NCBI GenBank assembly: GCA_045646845.1 | Contig: JAZRLO010000007.1 | Coordinates: 124,001-188,000, forward strand | DNA length: 64,000 nucleotides | Direction of reading: 5' to 3' | DNA from: HGM04593 sp045646845 | GTDB lineage: Bacteria > Bacteroidota > Bacteroidia > Bacteroidales > Bacteroidaceae | Shown here: positions 34,009-43,020 of the stretch, one piece after another | How the letters are laid out: every line of letters starts with the position of its first letter | Position numbering within the stretch: the first letter of the stretch is position 1 | The notes under the pieces: generated by a model | Seen by the model: the letters and a program-made list of their open reading frames with translations, nothing else | What the model was told of the DNA's origin: nothing | Databases searched by the model: none | Program-made: the position numbers and the translations under genes

Positions 34009-34230
34009 AATAATATAGCAGTTGACCCAAATATTGTTTGTCATACTGAGTAAAGCGAATTTTGCAACTAAACGAGTTAAAACCAAGTTTACTTGAAGTT
34101 TTTACAACGAGTGTTTACAAAATCGCCGTAGGCAGTGTATCTATTTTAAACGCAGTTTTTAGATCCTTCACATACGTTCAGGATGACAAGTTCGCGAAGA
34201 AAAAAGTCGCGGGTCAACTGCTATATTATT
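34009..34230. mobile_element. MITE-like 222-bp element with perfect 20-bp terminal inverted repeats
   Basis: AATAATATAGCAGTTGACCC at 34009-34028 recurs exactly inverted at 34211-34230. A second, nested pair of arms lies inside: TTGTCATACTGA at 34038-34049 and TTCAGGATGACAA at 34177-34189. The interior is non-coding. Target duplications are not obvious. The GTCATnCTGA/TCAGGATGAC pair resembles dispersed palindromic repeats in many bacterial genomes. Confidence 0.75.
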
Positions 34231-34262
34231 ACTTATTTTTATATTCATAAGGAGATATTCAC

Positions 34263-34694
34263 TTTTCAACAGCTACGATGTTGATAACATGTTGAAAACT
34301 GTATGATAAATTAAGTATAAAAAATGGTATTATGATTTTGTTTTGAAAAGTTCATGATTATGCAGCAATGACAATTAAAACACCAAATTATAATACCATT
34401 TTTTTATATCTATTTATAAATGCACTTTTCAACACTAATTAACAGAAAAAAAAATCTATTTTTCAAATACCTAATTATCAACAGAGTGTTTATAACATAC
34501 ATATAATATTATAATTCAATAATTTATAAAAAATATAACTGTTGATAAACATATATAATCATACAATAACTTGATATGCAAACAATAATCCTGGAATTTC
34601 TCTACAGTTTCAACAGGAGTTGTTGTTGTTATTGTATTTTTTCAATTTTAAAAAGATAAAGAATATTATAAAGAACGGTTGACAGTGTGGAAAA
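34263..34694. other. Candidate replication origin (oriC) with DnaA-box-like cluster
   Basis: This very AT-rich, gene-free stretch holds repeated 9-mers close to the DnaA box TTATCCACA. TTTTCAACA occurs at 34263-34271 and 34426-34434, and on the minus strand at 34290-34298. TTATCAACA occurs at 34475-34483, and on the minus strand at 34279-34287 and 34540-34548. TTTTCCACA is at 34686-34694 (minus), with weaker ones at 34487-34495 and 34607-34615. The + strand changes from A/C-rich to T/G-rich across it. dnaA is not in the window, but Bacteroidetes origins need not adjoin it. The sequence from 34231 to 34776 contains no credible gene. Confidence 0.6.
34319..34404. repeat. Inverted repeat with 15-bp perfect arms inside the origin candidate
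   Basis: AAAAAATGGTATTAT (34319-34333) pairs fully with ATAATACCATTTTTT (34390-34404) across 56 bases. It lies between groups of DnaA-box-like sites and could extrude as a cruciform or mark an unwinding region. Confidence 0.7.
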
Positions 34695-34746
34695 GATTTA
34701 TGGCATACCAAATGTATCCGTTGCTGTAGCTTGATTAAAATTTTAT

Positions 34747-34754
34747 TACTTTTG
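34747..34754 (+). promoter_or_regulatory. Possible -7 element of the metallophosphoesterase gene
   Basis: TACTTTTG is an exact TAnnTTTG, 22 bases before the ATG at 34777. GTTG at 34720-34723 is a poorly spaced -33 candidate. Confidence 0.5.
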
Positions 34755-34776
34755 CAACAACATATATTATTTGAAT

Positions 34777-35964
34777 ATGGCGAAAATATTTACGGTTATA
34801 CTTGTTATATTGATGCTGTTTCTCGATTACCGTGCATATGGCAAGTTACAGAGGGCTTCTGCAAGTAAGAGAATCAGGTATCCGTTCATCGGGATTGTAG
34901 CGTTATCATATCTGATGGTCATTCTGACTCCATTATTCATGTTCCTTTTCCTCAACGAAGAGAACAATGCTTTCATGATGGTATTTTCAATGTCCATTCT
35001 CACGTTCTTTCTTGCCGTATCGGCCGCAAGGCTGGTGTTGTATGCATTCTGGCTTCCTTCAAAAAAGGTAAAATGGGTGCGTTGCGGTATAGTATTCAGT
35101 TCTCTTGTATTGCTCTATTCATTGTATTGTATATTCGTAACGCGTACCGATTACAGTGTAGAGAGGGTTGAGGTTGAATTTGAGGAGTTGCCTGAACAAT
35201 TTGACGGTTACCGCATAGCTTTCCTTTCTGATGTGCATATAGGTTCAATGCCCGATGCCGTTGCACAGTTGAACGAGGTATCGTCCATCATAAATTCACT
35301 CGATGCCGACTTGGTTCTGTTCGGTGGGGATATGGTCAATATATACAGTTCTGAATTGTCTCCCGAAATAGCTTCCGTATTGGCTACCGTAAAGGCTAAA
35401 GACGGTATTTTTGCCGTGCTGGGCAACCACGATACAGGTTCATACATAAGCGGTTCTGACACCGATTCAAGGATTGTCAACAAGAATGACTTTGAAAGGA
35501 GGTTGAACGCTGCCGGATGGACACTTTTACGTGACAGTACCGTTTATATAAAAAGGGAGTCTGATTCCATTGCAGTTACCGGTATCGACTATACGGAAAA
35601 ACTGCTTGAATACAAACATAAATTCGATGCCATTACCGATATCGACTATTCATCACTGTATGAAAGTTCTCCCGAAGGCATATTCAATATAACGGTTTCA
35701 CATCTTCCCCAATTATGGCATTATCTATGTGACAACGGTTACAGTGACCTTACCCTGTCGGGACATATACATGCGATGCAATGCAAGATTGGTTCTTTTT
35801 CACCGGCATCTTTCATGTATGACGAGTACAGTGGTCTTTACACTGACAAAAACGGTAAATTGTATATAAATGACGGTATAGGAAGTGTCGGTTTTATTGC
35901 AAGAATCGGTTCCGGTCCCGAGATTACACTCATTGAACTCAAAAGTAAACGGAAAAGCTTGTAA
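34777..35964 (+). CDS. Membrane-anchored calcineurin-like metallophosphoesterase
   Basis: From the ATG at 34777 (an in-frame TTG lies two codons earlier) the product is 395 residues. Four hydrophobic segments fill the first 120 residues, then comes a metallophosphoesterase domain with all metal motifs: FLSDVHIGSMPD (Asp, His), LVLFGGDMVN (Asp), AVLGNHDTGSY (Asn, His), SHLPQLWH and SGHIHAMQ (final His residues). This build is that of YaeI/YkuE-like enzymes; some relatives act on phospholipids or UDP-diacylglucosamine. The true substrate is unknown. It is a single gene between the origin candidate and a bidirectional terminator. Confidence 0.88.
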   Translation: MAKIFTVILVILMLFLDYRAYGKLQRASASKRIRYPFIGIVALSYLMVILTPLFMFLFLNEENNAFMMVFSMSILTFFLAVSAARLVLYAFWLPSKKVKWVRCGIVFSSLVLLYSLYCIFVTRTDYSVERVEVEFEELPEQFDGYRIAFLSDVHIGSMPDAVAQLNEVSSIINSLDADLVLFGGDMVNIYSSELSPEIASVLATVKAKDGIFAVLGNHDTGSYISGSDTDSRIVNKNDFERRLNAAGWTLLRDSTVYIKRESDSIAVTGIDYTEKLLEYKHKFDAITDIDYSSLYESSPEGIFNITVSHLPQLWHYLCDNGYSDLTLSGHIHAMQCKIGSFSPASFMYDEYSGLYTDKNGKLYINDGIGSVGFIARIGSGPEITLIELKSKRKSL

Positions 35965-36018
35965 AAACCGTTTTAAGGCTTTTAAAAATATTTGTGTAAT
36001 ATCTGTTTGTTTTTAAAT

Positions 36019-36055
36019 AATAAAGGGCTGTAGATTGGTTTTACAGCCCTTTATT
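36019..36055. terminator. Bidirectional terminator between convergent genes
   Basis: A perfect 14-bp stem, AATAAAGGGCTGTA (36019-36032) with TACAGCCCTTTATT (36042-36055), separates the metallophosphoesterase gene (+) from the PorZ-like gene (-). A- and T-rich flanks on both sides suit both directions. Confidence 0.82.
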
Positions 36056-36068
36056 AATATTTCATCAT

Positions 36069-38375
36069 TTATCTTGTAATGAGAATTTTTGTAGTCTCGC
36101 CTTCATTGCCGTTACTGTCGTATGTCAGTACATAATAGACTCCGCTTGAAACCTTTTCTCCGTTAGACTTTCTTCCGTTCCATACATACTGTCCACCGTT
36201 GGATGTACCTTCATTTATAAGGTAGCCTGCCGAATCGACAATCTTTACATTGCAGTCCAGTGTAAGTCCTGTTATCGATATTGCTCCGTTGTAGTCTGCT
36301 CTGACAGGGTTCGGGTAGGCATGTATATTTCCTTTATCAAGTTTTTCCTGCGGTTTTACGGCATCACTAATGTAGCTTGCAATTCCTTTGTCAGTTCCAA
36401 TGAACACCTCACCGCTTGTTTCGTTTATAGCAATGCTTTCTATGCAGTTCGACGGTAGTGGGGAGTTTTCTGTCGTGAAGTGGTGTATGGTCTCAAGTCC
36501 ATCTGCACTGATAAGATAAATTCCGTTGTCGTTGGTGCCTATCCATTTGCGGTTTGCACCGTCAACTTCAATGGCTTTTATATACACACTATTCAAAAGG
36601 TAGTCGGCCAATCCTGTACCGTCATTGCGCGGAACCTTTATCTGTGTAAATACACCGTCATTGAAAAAGTTTTCCGGGTTGTTGATTACGAATACACCAG
36701 TATTGGTTCCAACCCATATATCTCCATTCATATCCTCTGTCAGTGCATGTACCTGATATATATCATAACTTGTACCGTCCTGGTTCTTGAATTTATTTAT
36801 CCATGTTCTGGCAACATCATCGCCGGTATCCAATAGAGTACCGTTTGTCTTTGCGCAGAATATTCCCGATATTCCCTGCAGTGAAGTAATCCACAACCAA
36901 CCGCGTGAGTCAATTAAAGGTTTTACCATAGTAGGCATCTCTTCTATCTCCTTATAGTTCAGTGAGAGCCATTTTCCGTCTTTGGTCAGTATTTTTACGA
37001 TATTCTTCACACCGGTGTTTATACACCACAAGTTACCGTCTGCATCGAATTTAACCATAGGTACTCTTACATACCTGTTTATGTAAGGTCCGCTATTAAG
37101 GACACTTTCAAGTCCGCTGTTCAGGTGATTGTAGTGCTTTACGAACTCACCGTTGCGGAACTCATAAATTCCGTATCCGAATGAACTTGCAAATATATGA
37201 CCCTTCTCTGTGGGGTCTTCATCTACAGAGCATATATTTATATATCCGAGCCCTGTAATATTCTTTATGGTATCTTCGGGAAAATTGAACCACTTGTCAT
37301 TTTCACAATCATATTCTATTAATGTGCCATCGTAGAATGTGATATCGAAATAGTTAATGTTACCTCCGGCTACAAGCAGTTTTCCGTCCGCAGAGATTTT
37401 TATGAATTCACAATAGTTCCTTATGGGGCTGTTCGGGACCATAGGGTCACTGATAGCCATTACCCTATTTTCCTTTACCGTACATTCGGTAAAACCTTTA
37501 TACCCGTTGCAGTTCCAGAATTTGTCTTTGTCCTTAATTATATATTCCGAACCGTTTTCTATAGGATATATATTGTATCCATCACTCCCAATTACAGCTA
37601 CCTTATCTTTTGCGCCTGATACGATGCATCCTTCCCCGCTCTTGAGATATCTGAATACTTCCCCATCCCTTTTTATTATCTGTTTCAGCTTTTTATTGTC
37701 ATGGTTAAGGGTGTATATGCCGAGATTGCTGATAAGACAATATAATTCTCCGTTCATTTCGGTGAACGACTGTGTTGGGTAATAGTTTACCTTTTCCCAA
37801 TTGTTCTTGTCGAGGAGGTTCTTTTCCGTGTCGCAGCGGAATACACCCTCTTCAGTTCCTGTGTAAAGGCTGTTCTTGAAAAGGAATGTACAGTATGTGT
37901 TCAGGCCCGTGTTATATGTATTCCTGAACTCCATATTTTCAAGGTCAAGCTCTACTACACCGAACTCTGTCGATATATACACAGCGGTTCCCTGTATATC
38001 TATACCGTTTATCTTTTTTTTAGGAAGTGTCTTCTCTTTGAAGTCGGATATATTGTATATATCTCCGTCATTGTACAATATATCTATATTTGCATTTTCA
38101 TAGACTACGACAAGCGCATCTATAGAATTGCTATATTCTATGTCTATGATGTTTATGTCGCTTAGCGTATTTATCTTATCATACAGGCGCAGTTCGTTGT
38201 CATCCGTATTGTATGAATAAAGAGCTCCTGACGCAAGTATATAAACTTTATCATCTGCTTTCTCACATTTTTTTGAATTGTGGTACGACGGGTACAGTAC
38301 CCAATCTCCTATAGCAGCCTGCAAGCTTATGGCAGCAGTCAGAAAAGCGACAAATGCAAATATCCTTTTAATCAT
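36069..38375 (-). CDS. porZ: PorZ-like beta-propeller protein of the type IX secretion system
   Basis: 768 residues. The signal peptide MIKRIFAFVAFLTAAISLQA is followed by IGDWVLYPSYHNSKK and KVYILASGALYSYNTDDNEL, the characteristic start of PorZ. Next come many beta-propeller blades (two-component-regulator-propeller type, for example MNGDIWVGTNTGVFVINN and NRKWIGTNDNGIYLI). The end is a type A sorting domain (about 685-768: HAYPNPVRADYNG, GVYYVLTYDSNGNE, TTKILITR). PorZ is part of the surface attachment complex of the type IX system and helps to deliver A-LPS for anchoring cargo. It overlaps rdgB by 8 bases. Confidence 0.85.
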   Translation of the reverse strand: MIKRIFAFVAFLTAAISLQAAIGDWVLYPSYHNSKKCEKADDKVYILASGALYSYNTDDNELRLYDKINTLSDINIIDIEYSNSIDALVVVYENANIDILYNDGDIYNISDFKEKTLPKKKINGIDIQGTAVYISTEFGVVELDLENMEFRNTYNTGLNTYCTFLFKNSLYTGTEEGVFRCDTEKNLLDKNNWEKVNYYPTQSFTEMNGELYCLISNLGIYTLNHDNKKLKQIIKRDGEVFRYLKSGEGCIVSGAKDKVAVIGSDGYNIYPIENGSEYIIKDKDKFWNCNGYKGFTECTVKENRVMAISDPMVPNSPIRNYCEFIKISADGKLLVAGGNINYFDITFYDGTLIEYDCENDKWFNFPEDTIKNITGLGYINICSVDEDPTEKGHIFASSFGYGIYEFRNGEFVKHYNHLNSGLESVLNSGPYINRYVRVPMVKFDADGNLWCINTGVKNIVKILTKDGKWLSLNYKEIEEMPTMVKPLIDSRGWLWITSLQGISGIFCAKTNGTLLDTGDDVARTWINKFKNQDGTSYDIYQVHALTEDMNGDIWVGTNTGVFVINNPENFFNDGVFTQIKVPRNDGTGLADYLLNSVYIKAIEVDGANRKWIGTNDNGIYLISADGLETIHHFTTENSPLPSNCIESIAINETSGEVFIGTDKGIASYISDAVKPQEKLDKGNIHAYPNPVRADYNGAISITGLTLDCNVKIVDSAGYLINEGTSNGGQYVWNGRKSNGEKVSSGVYYVLTYDSNGNEGETTKILITR

Positions 38376-38949
38376 ATTTTTCCTTGAGGTAGTTACTTAA
38401 TTGTTCAGCTGCACGGTAACGGTGGCTTATCTTGTTCTTTTCTTCGTTTCCCATTTGTGCGAAACTTACTGAAAAACCTTCAGGAATGAATACAGGATCG
38501 TAACCGAACCCGGAATCTCCTTTTTTTTCGGCAGCAATCTCCCCTTTGATAATTCCGTTGAAGAGTTTTTCTTCTCCGTCTATTATTAACGCGATAACAG
38601 TGCGGAATTGTGCTTTCCTGTCATTTTTTCCTGTTAAATTATGCAATAATTTCTGCATGTTTGCTTCGGAATTGCACTCTTCTCCTGCATATCTTGCAGA
38701 ATATACTCCGGGAGCTCCGTCAAGGGCATCAACTTCGAGTCCGGTGTCATCGGCGAAACAGTTGACACCGAATTTGTCATGTATATATCTTGCCTTTATC
38801 AGCGCGTTCCCCTGAAGGGTATCCGCTGTTTCAGGAATATCATCATGACAGTTAATATCGTTGAGTGAAAGCACTTCTACTTTTCCTCCAAGGATATCTC
38901 TTATTTCATCAAGCTTGTGTCTGTTGTTCGTTGCGAATACCAGTTTCAT
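38368..38949 (-). CDS. rdgB: XTP/dITP diphosphatase (HAM1/RdgB)
   Basis: 193 residues, beginning MKLVFATNNRHKLDEIRDIL, the SxNxxK-type substrate loop of the HAM1 family. Further motifs are CFADDTGLEVDALDGAPGVYSARYAG (metal and base binding), KGDSGFGYDPVFIPEG and the basic end HRYRAAEQL. It hydrolyses inosine and xanthosine triphosphates so that deaminated purines are not built into DNA or RNA. Its start lies inside the upstream YitT-like gene (41-base overlap) and its end overlaps porZ by 8 bases, so all three are one transcript. Confidence 0.96.
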   Translation of the reverse strand: MKLVFATNNRHKLDEIRDILGGKVEVLSLNDINCHDDIPETADTLQGNALIKARYIHDKFGVNCFADDTGLEVDALDGAPGVYSARYAGEECNSEANMQKLLHNLTGKNDRKAQFRTVIALIIDGEEKLFNGIIKGEIAAEKKGDSGFGYDPVFIPEGFSVSFAQMGNEEKNKISHRYRAAEQLSNYLKEKYD

Positions 38950-39928
38950 TTTTATTTTCTTTTTTTACAAGTTCTTTGGGATAGTTTTCATCGAACTTGA
39001 CTTTTTTAGTCTTAGCCTTTATCTTGTCGAATCCAAGTCCATATACAGCCATTACTTTCGACTGTGATATAAGCGCATTGGGGTCAATCTGTTTTATCGC
39101 GCTGAACAGCTGGTTCGATTGGTTTGCTCGGGCAAGCGTCGTGACAACCTTTCCCTCTTTTCCCGAATAGTAACCTACTGAATCGAGAAGAGTTACTCCT
39201 CTCTTGAGATGCCTTGTTATATAATATGCTATCTCATCGTATTTGTTCGAGAATATGAAGAACTGTACGGTCTGTCGGTTGCTGTTCACCACATAGTCGA
39301 GAGAAACGTTTATTATCACAAGGGTGATATATCCGTAGAAAACTTTCTGGAGTCCGGTTTCAAGATCATTAGGGATGATGAAGAAACTGCTGGTGATGAT
39401 ACATGTATCGACATAAAGCATAGCCCTTCCGAAACTTATATCCTTGTATTTGTTCACAATGGCAGCAATTATATCCACTCCGCCTGTGCTTCCGTTGCTG
39501 ATAAAACAGAGTGCAATACCTATTCCTGTAAATATTGAACCTACTATACAGGATTCAAGCTGCTTGTCGGGTCCAAGAATGTTTATGGCCGTAGGATGAC
39601 CTTCAAAGAAATTCTGGAAGAACTCCAGGAACAGAGTAAGTATAATAATCGCATATATGGTTTTTATGCAGAACTTTAGTCCTAATTGCCATACGGCAAA
39701 TAATATAAGTACCACATTGATTAGAAAATAGGTGTATTGCATAGGTACTCCTATCGTATATTGCACAATAGCACCTATACCTGTTATTCCTCCGGTCACG
39801 AATTCGTATGGGGCCATGAAGAAATTCCATGCCAAAGCATAAAAAGCGAGTCCAATGGTAATCATCAGATAGTTCTTGACCTCACTCATTATTGTGGGTC
39901 GCGGAAAGAAACGCTTGGTTTTGCTCAT
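38909..39928 (-). CDS. YitT-family membrane protein (DUF161/DUF2179)
   Basis: A 339-residue protein with about six transmembrane helices in the first 220 residues (MITIGLAFYALAWNFFMAPYEFVTGGITGIG, the hallmark of the family) and a C-terminal soluble DUF2179 domain (about 225-310: KYDEIAYYITRHLKRGVTLLD, GYYSGKEGKVVTTLARANQ). The charged tail KVKFDENYPKELVKKENKNE is encoded over the start of rdgB. Some members are linked to ion or amino-acid uptake, but none has a well-fixed role. It follows leuS by 53 bases on the same strand. Confidence 0.88.
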   Translation of the reverse strand: MSKTKRFFPRPTIMSEVKNYLMITIGLAFYALAWNFFMAPYEFVTGGITGIGAIVQYTIGVPMQYTYFLINVVLILFAVWQLGLKFCIKTIYAIIILTLFLEFFQNFFEGHPTAINILGPDKQLESCIVGSIFTGIGIALCFISNGSTGGVDIIAAIVNKYKDISFGRAMLYVDTCIITSSFFIIPNDLETGLQKVFYGYITLVIINVSLDYVVNSNRQTVQFFIFSNKYDEIAYYITRHLKRGVTLLDSVGYYSGKEGKVVTTLARANQSNQLFSAIKQIDPNALISQSKVMAVYGLGFDKIKAKTKKVKFDENYPKELVKKENKNETGIRNEQQTQA

Positions 39929-39981
39929 ATCCTTGTTTTTAAGTAAACATTCTTATTTTATGAGATTACATTTTACTTATG

Positions 39982-42813
39982 TCAAATGACAATGTTGACA
40001 ATCTTCTTCGGTACTATGATTACCTTCTTGATAGGTTTACCGTCGATATACTTCTGGCTGTTTTCATTGGCAAGAACGGTCGCTTCTATGTCGGCATTTG
40101 TCGCGTCGGCAGCAAAATCGAGTGTGAAGCGTGCCTTTCCGTTGAATGAGATTGTATATTTTACAGTATCTTCCTTCAAGTATTCCTCATTGTAAGCAGG
40201 CCACTCGGCATCACATATTGTGGTTGTGTTGCCCATGATTTCCCATAATTCTTCGCAGATATGAGGAGCGAACGGAGACAGTACCACGACAAACTTTTCA
40301 AGAATTGCTTTCTTGTTGCATTTGAGTGCAGTAAGTTCATTGAGGCATATCATGAATGCGCTCACTGTTGTATTGTACGAGAATGCCGGTATATCTTCGG
40401 TTGTCTTCTTGATGAGCTTGTGAAGCGATTTCAACTCCTCTTTTGTTGGCTCTTCGTCTGTTATGGCAAGGTTGTCGTTTTTGTCGAAGAATACTCCCCA
40501 CATCTTGCGCAGGAAGCGGTGACAGCCGTCAATACCGTTGGTGTCCCAAGGCTTTGACTGCTCGATGGGGCCCAGGAACATCTCGTACATGCGTAGAGTA
40601 TCTGCACCGTATTTCTCAACTATTATGTCGGGATTCACCACATTGAACATTGATTTGCTCATCTTTTCAACAGCCCATCCGCAGATATACTTTCCGTCTT
40701 CGAGAATGAATTCCGCATCTGCATATTCAGGTCTCCATGCGCGGAATGCATTTATATCGAGTATGTCGTTCGATACAATGTTCACGTCAACATGCAGAGG
40801 TGTAACGTCATACTCCTTTGAAAGGTTGAGTGAAACGAACTTGTTGGTGTCTTTTATACGGAAAACGAAGTTGCTTCGGCCCTGAATCATTCCCTGGTTT
40901 ATGAGTTTCTGGAACGGTTCTTCCTTTGTGCTTACGCCGGTATCGAAGAGGAACATGTTCCAGAAGCGTGAATAGATGAGGTGTCCTGTAGCGTGTTCCT
41001 TTCCTCCTACGTAAAGGTCAACGTTTTCCCAATATGCGTTAGCCTCCTTTGAAACCAGTGCATTGCCGTTGCGAGGGTCCATATATCGCAGGAAGTATGC
41101 GCTCGAACCTGCAAAACCTGGCATTGTGTTCAGTTCAAGAGGGAATACAGTTTCATTGTCAACATTCTCCTTGCTTACTATACAATTGTTCTTTGTATCC
41201 CATGCCCACATCTTTGCGTGTCCAAGAGGGGGTTCACCGCTCTCAGTAGGCAGGAACTTCTCCACTTCGGGCAATTCAAGCGGAAGAGACTCTTCGGGAA
41301 TGGGGTAAGGAACACCATCCTTGTAGTAGATTGGGAACGGTTCACCCCAGTAACGCTGGCGGCTGAATATAGCATCGCGAAGACGGAAGTTTACCTTTAC
41401 CCTACCCAACTTGTTCTCTGTGACGAACTTTTTGGTTGCGGCAATAGCATCCTTGACAGTCAGTCCGTTGAGGTTGAGCCTGCAGTCGGCAAACTTTGCG
41501 ACGGGAGAATTTGTCATTATACCCTCTTTTGCATCGAAGCTCTCTTCACTGACATCGCATCCTTCGATAAGCGGGCGCACTTCAATACCGAAATGTTTTG
41601 CGAATGCGTAGTCACGACTGTCGTGTGCAGGAACTGCCATGATGGCTCCTGTACCGTATCCCGAAAGCACATAGTCGCTCACCCATACAGGGATTTCTTC
41701 ACCTGTAATAGGGTTAATGGCATATGCTCCTGTGAAGACACCGGTTACGTTGCGGTCAATCATGCGCTCACGCTCGGTACGTTTCTTTGTGCGGTCGAGG
41801 TATGCTTCAACCTCAGCTTTCTGTGCTTCGGTAGTTACCTGTGCAACAAGTTCGCTTTCGGGTGCAAGAACCATGAAGGTAACACCGAATATCGTGTCGG
41901 CGCGTGTGGTGAATATAGTAAATTCAATGTCGCTCTCCTTTATGCGGAACTGCATTTCTGTACCCTCGCTGCGGCCTATCCAGTTGCGCTGTGTCTCTTT
42001 GAGCGATTCGGTCCAGTCTATGTTGTCAAGTCCGTCAAGAAGTCTTTGTGCATATGCCGAAACTCTGAGGCACCACTGTTTCATCTTCTTCTGTACTACA
42101 GGGAAACCGCCGCGCTCCGACACACCATCGACAACCTCATCATTGGCAAGTACGGTACCAAGTGCCGGGCACCAGTTAACCATAGTTTCGTTGAGGAATG
42201 CGATGCGCCAATTCATGAGTGTCTCCTGCTTTGCAACTTCGCTCATTCCATTCCATTCATCGGCGGTTATCTCAAACTCTCTTGTGCATGCAGCGTTGAT
42301 GCCTGCACTACCCTCCTTACTAAACTTTTCAATTAGTTCAGCAATTGGCTTTGCACATTTTGCATCATTGTCGTAATAGCTGTTGAACATCTTTATGAAT
42401 GTCCATTGTGTCCAGTGGTAATAGTTGGGGTCACATGTCCTTATCTCACGGTCCCAGTCGAAGCAGAATCCTATCTTGTCGAGCTGTTCGCGATAACGGT
42501 TGATGTTCTGCTCAGTAGTTATTGCAGGGTGCTGTCCTGTCTGTATGGCGTACTGTTCCGCAGGGAGTCCGTATGCATCATATCCCATCGGGTTCAGTAC
42601 ATTGTATCCCTGTAAGCGTTTGAAACGTGCGAAAATATCCGATGCTATGTAGCCCAGAGGGTGACCTACGTGAAGTCCTGCACCCGAAGGGTACGGGAAC
42701 ATATTCAGTACATAGAACTTCTTCTTTTCTTCATTCTCCACTATGCGATAGGTCTTGTTCTCTTTCCATCGCTTCTGCCACTTCTGTTCAATCTCGTTAA
42801 AATTGTATGCCAT
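39982..42813 (-). CDS. leuS: Leucyl-tRNA synthetase
   Basis: 943 residues from the ATG at 42813 (MAYNFNEIEQKWQKRW); a longer frame upstream adds 26 residues that do not fit the family. It has FPYPSGAGLHVGHPLGY (the HIGH motif as HVGH), an editing domain with TRADTIFGVTF and GTGAIMAVPAHDSRD, the WAVEKMSKSMFNVV loop (KMSKS) and an anticodon-binding helix bundle from about 730. It charges tRNA-Leu. It diverges from mutS across 207 AT-rich bases, in which CAAAAATA at 42879-42886 (TATTTTTG on the minus strand) may be its -7 element. Confidence 0.98.
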   Translation of the reverse strand: MAYNFNEIEQKWQKRWKENKTYRIVENEEKKKFYVLNMFPYPSGAGLHVGHPLGYIASDIFARFKRLQGYNVLNPMGYDAYGLPAEQYAIQTGQHPAITTEQNINRYREQLDKIGFCFDWDREIRTCDPNYYHWTQWTFIKMFNSYYDNDAKCAKPIAELIEKFSKEGSAGINAACTREFEITADEWNGMSEVAKQETLMNWRIAFLNETMVNWCPALGTVLANDEVVDGVSERGGFPVVQKKMKQWCLRVSAYAQRLLDGLDNIDWTESLKETQRNWIGRSEGTEMQFRIKESDIEFTIFTTRADTIFGVTFMVLAPESELVAQVTTEAQKAEVEAYLDRTKKRTERERMIDRNVTGVFTGAYAINPITGEEIPVWVSDYVLSGYGTGAIMAVPAHDSRDYAFAKHFGIEVRPLIEGCDVSEESFDAKEGIMTNSPVAKFADCRLNLNGLTVKDAIAATKKFVTENKLGRVKVNFRLRDAIFSRQRYWGEPFPIYYKDGVPYPIPEESLPLELPEVEKFLPTESGEPPLGHAKMWAWDTKNNCIVSKENVDNETVFPLELNTMPGFAGSSAYFLRYMDPRNGNALVSKEANAYWENVDLYVGGKEHATGHLIYSRFWNMFLFDTGVSTKEEPFQKLINQGMIQGRSNFVFRIKDTNKFVSLNLSKEYDVTPLHVDVNIVSNDILDINAFRAWRPEYADAEFILEDGKYICGWAVEKMSKSMFNVVNPDIIVEKYGADTLRMYEMFLGPIEQSKPWDTNGIDGCHRFLRKMWGVFFDKNDNLAITDEEPTKEELKSLHKLIKKTTEDIPAFSYNTTVSAFMICLNELTALKCNKKAILEKFVVVLSPFAPHICEELWEIMGNTTTICDAEWPAYNEEYLKEDTVKYTISFNGKARFTLDFAADATNADIEATVLANENSQKYIDGKPIKKVIIVPKKIVNIVI

Positions 42814-43020
42814 ATATCTTTTTGTTTTTATTTGCTTGAAAAACGTATTATCATCTACAGAGTAGATGTAATAAACTACAAAAATATACAAAATTTGTAT
42901 GATTATCCTTTTTGAGAGGCTAATTTGTCCGTAAAAGTTCTTTTTTGTGGTTTATATCCGAAAATAGGATAAAAATATCTATCTTCGCAGAATTGTTCAA
43001 GCGTAAAAAATAAACGACAT

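Noticed and set aside
34009..34230. Complete insertion sequence
   Set aside because: Only 222 bp with no transposase frame, so at most a non-autonomous element.
41218..42336. A 372-codon open frame on the + strand opposite leuS
   Set aside because: It lies wholly within leuS on the other strand, its product is Cys- and Tyr-rich without any domain, and leuS is beyond doubt. The codon bias of leuS keeps the antisense frame open.
42814..42891. Longer leuS start at 42891
   Set aside because: LeuS proteins begin close to the Asn-Phe-x-x-Ile-Glu-x-Lys-Trp motif, which fits the ATG at 42813.
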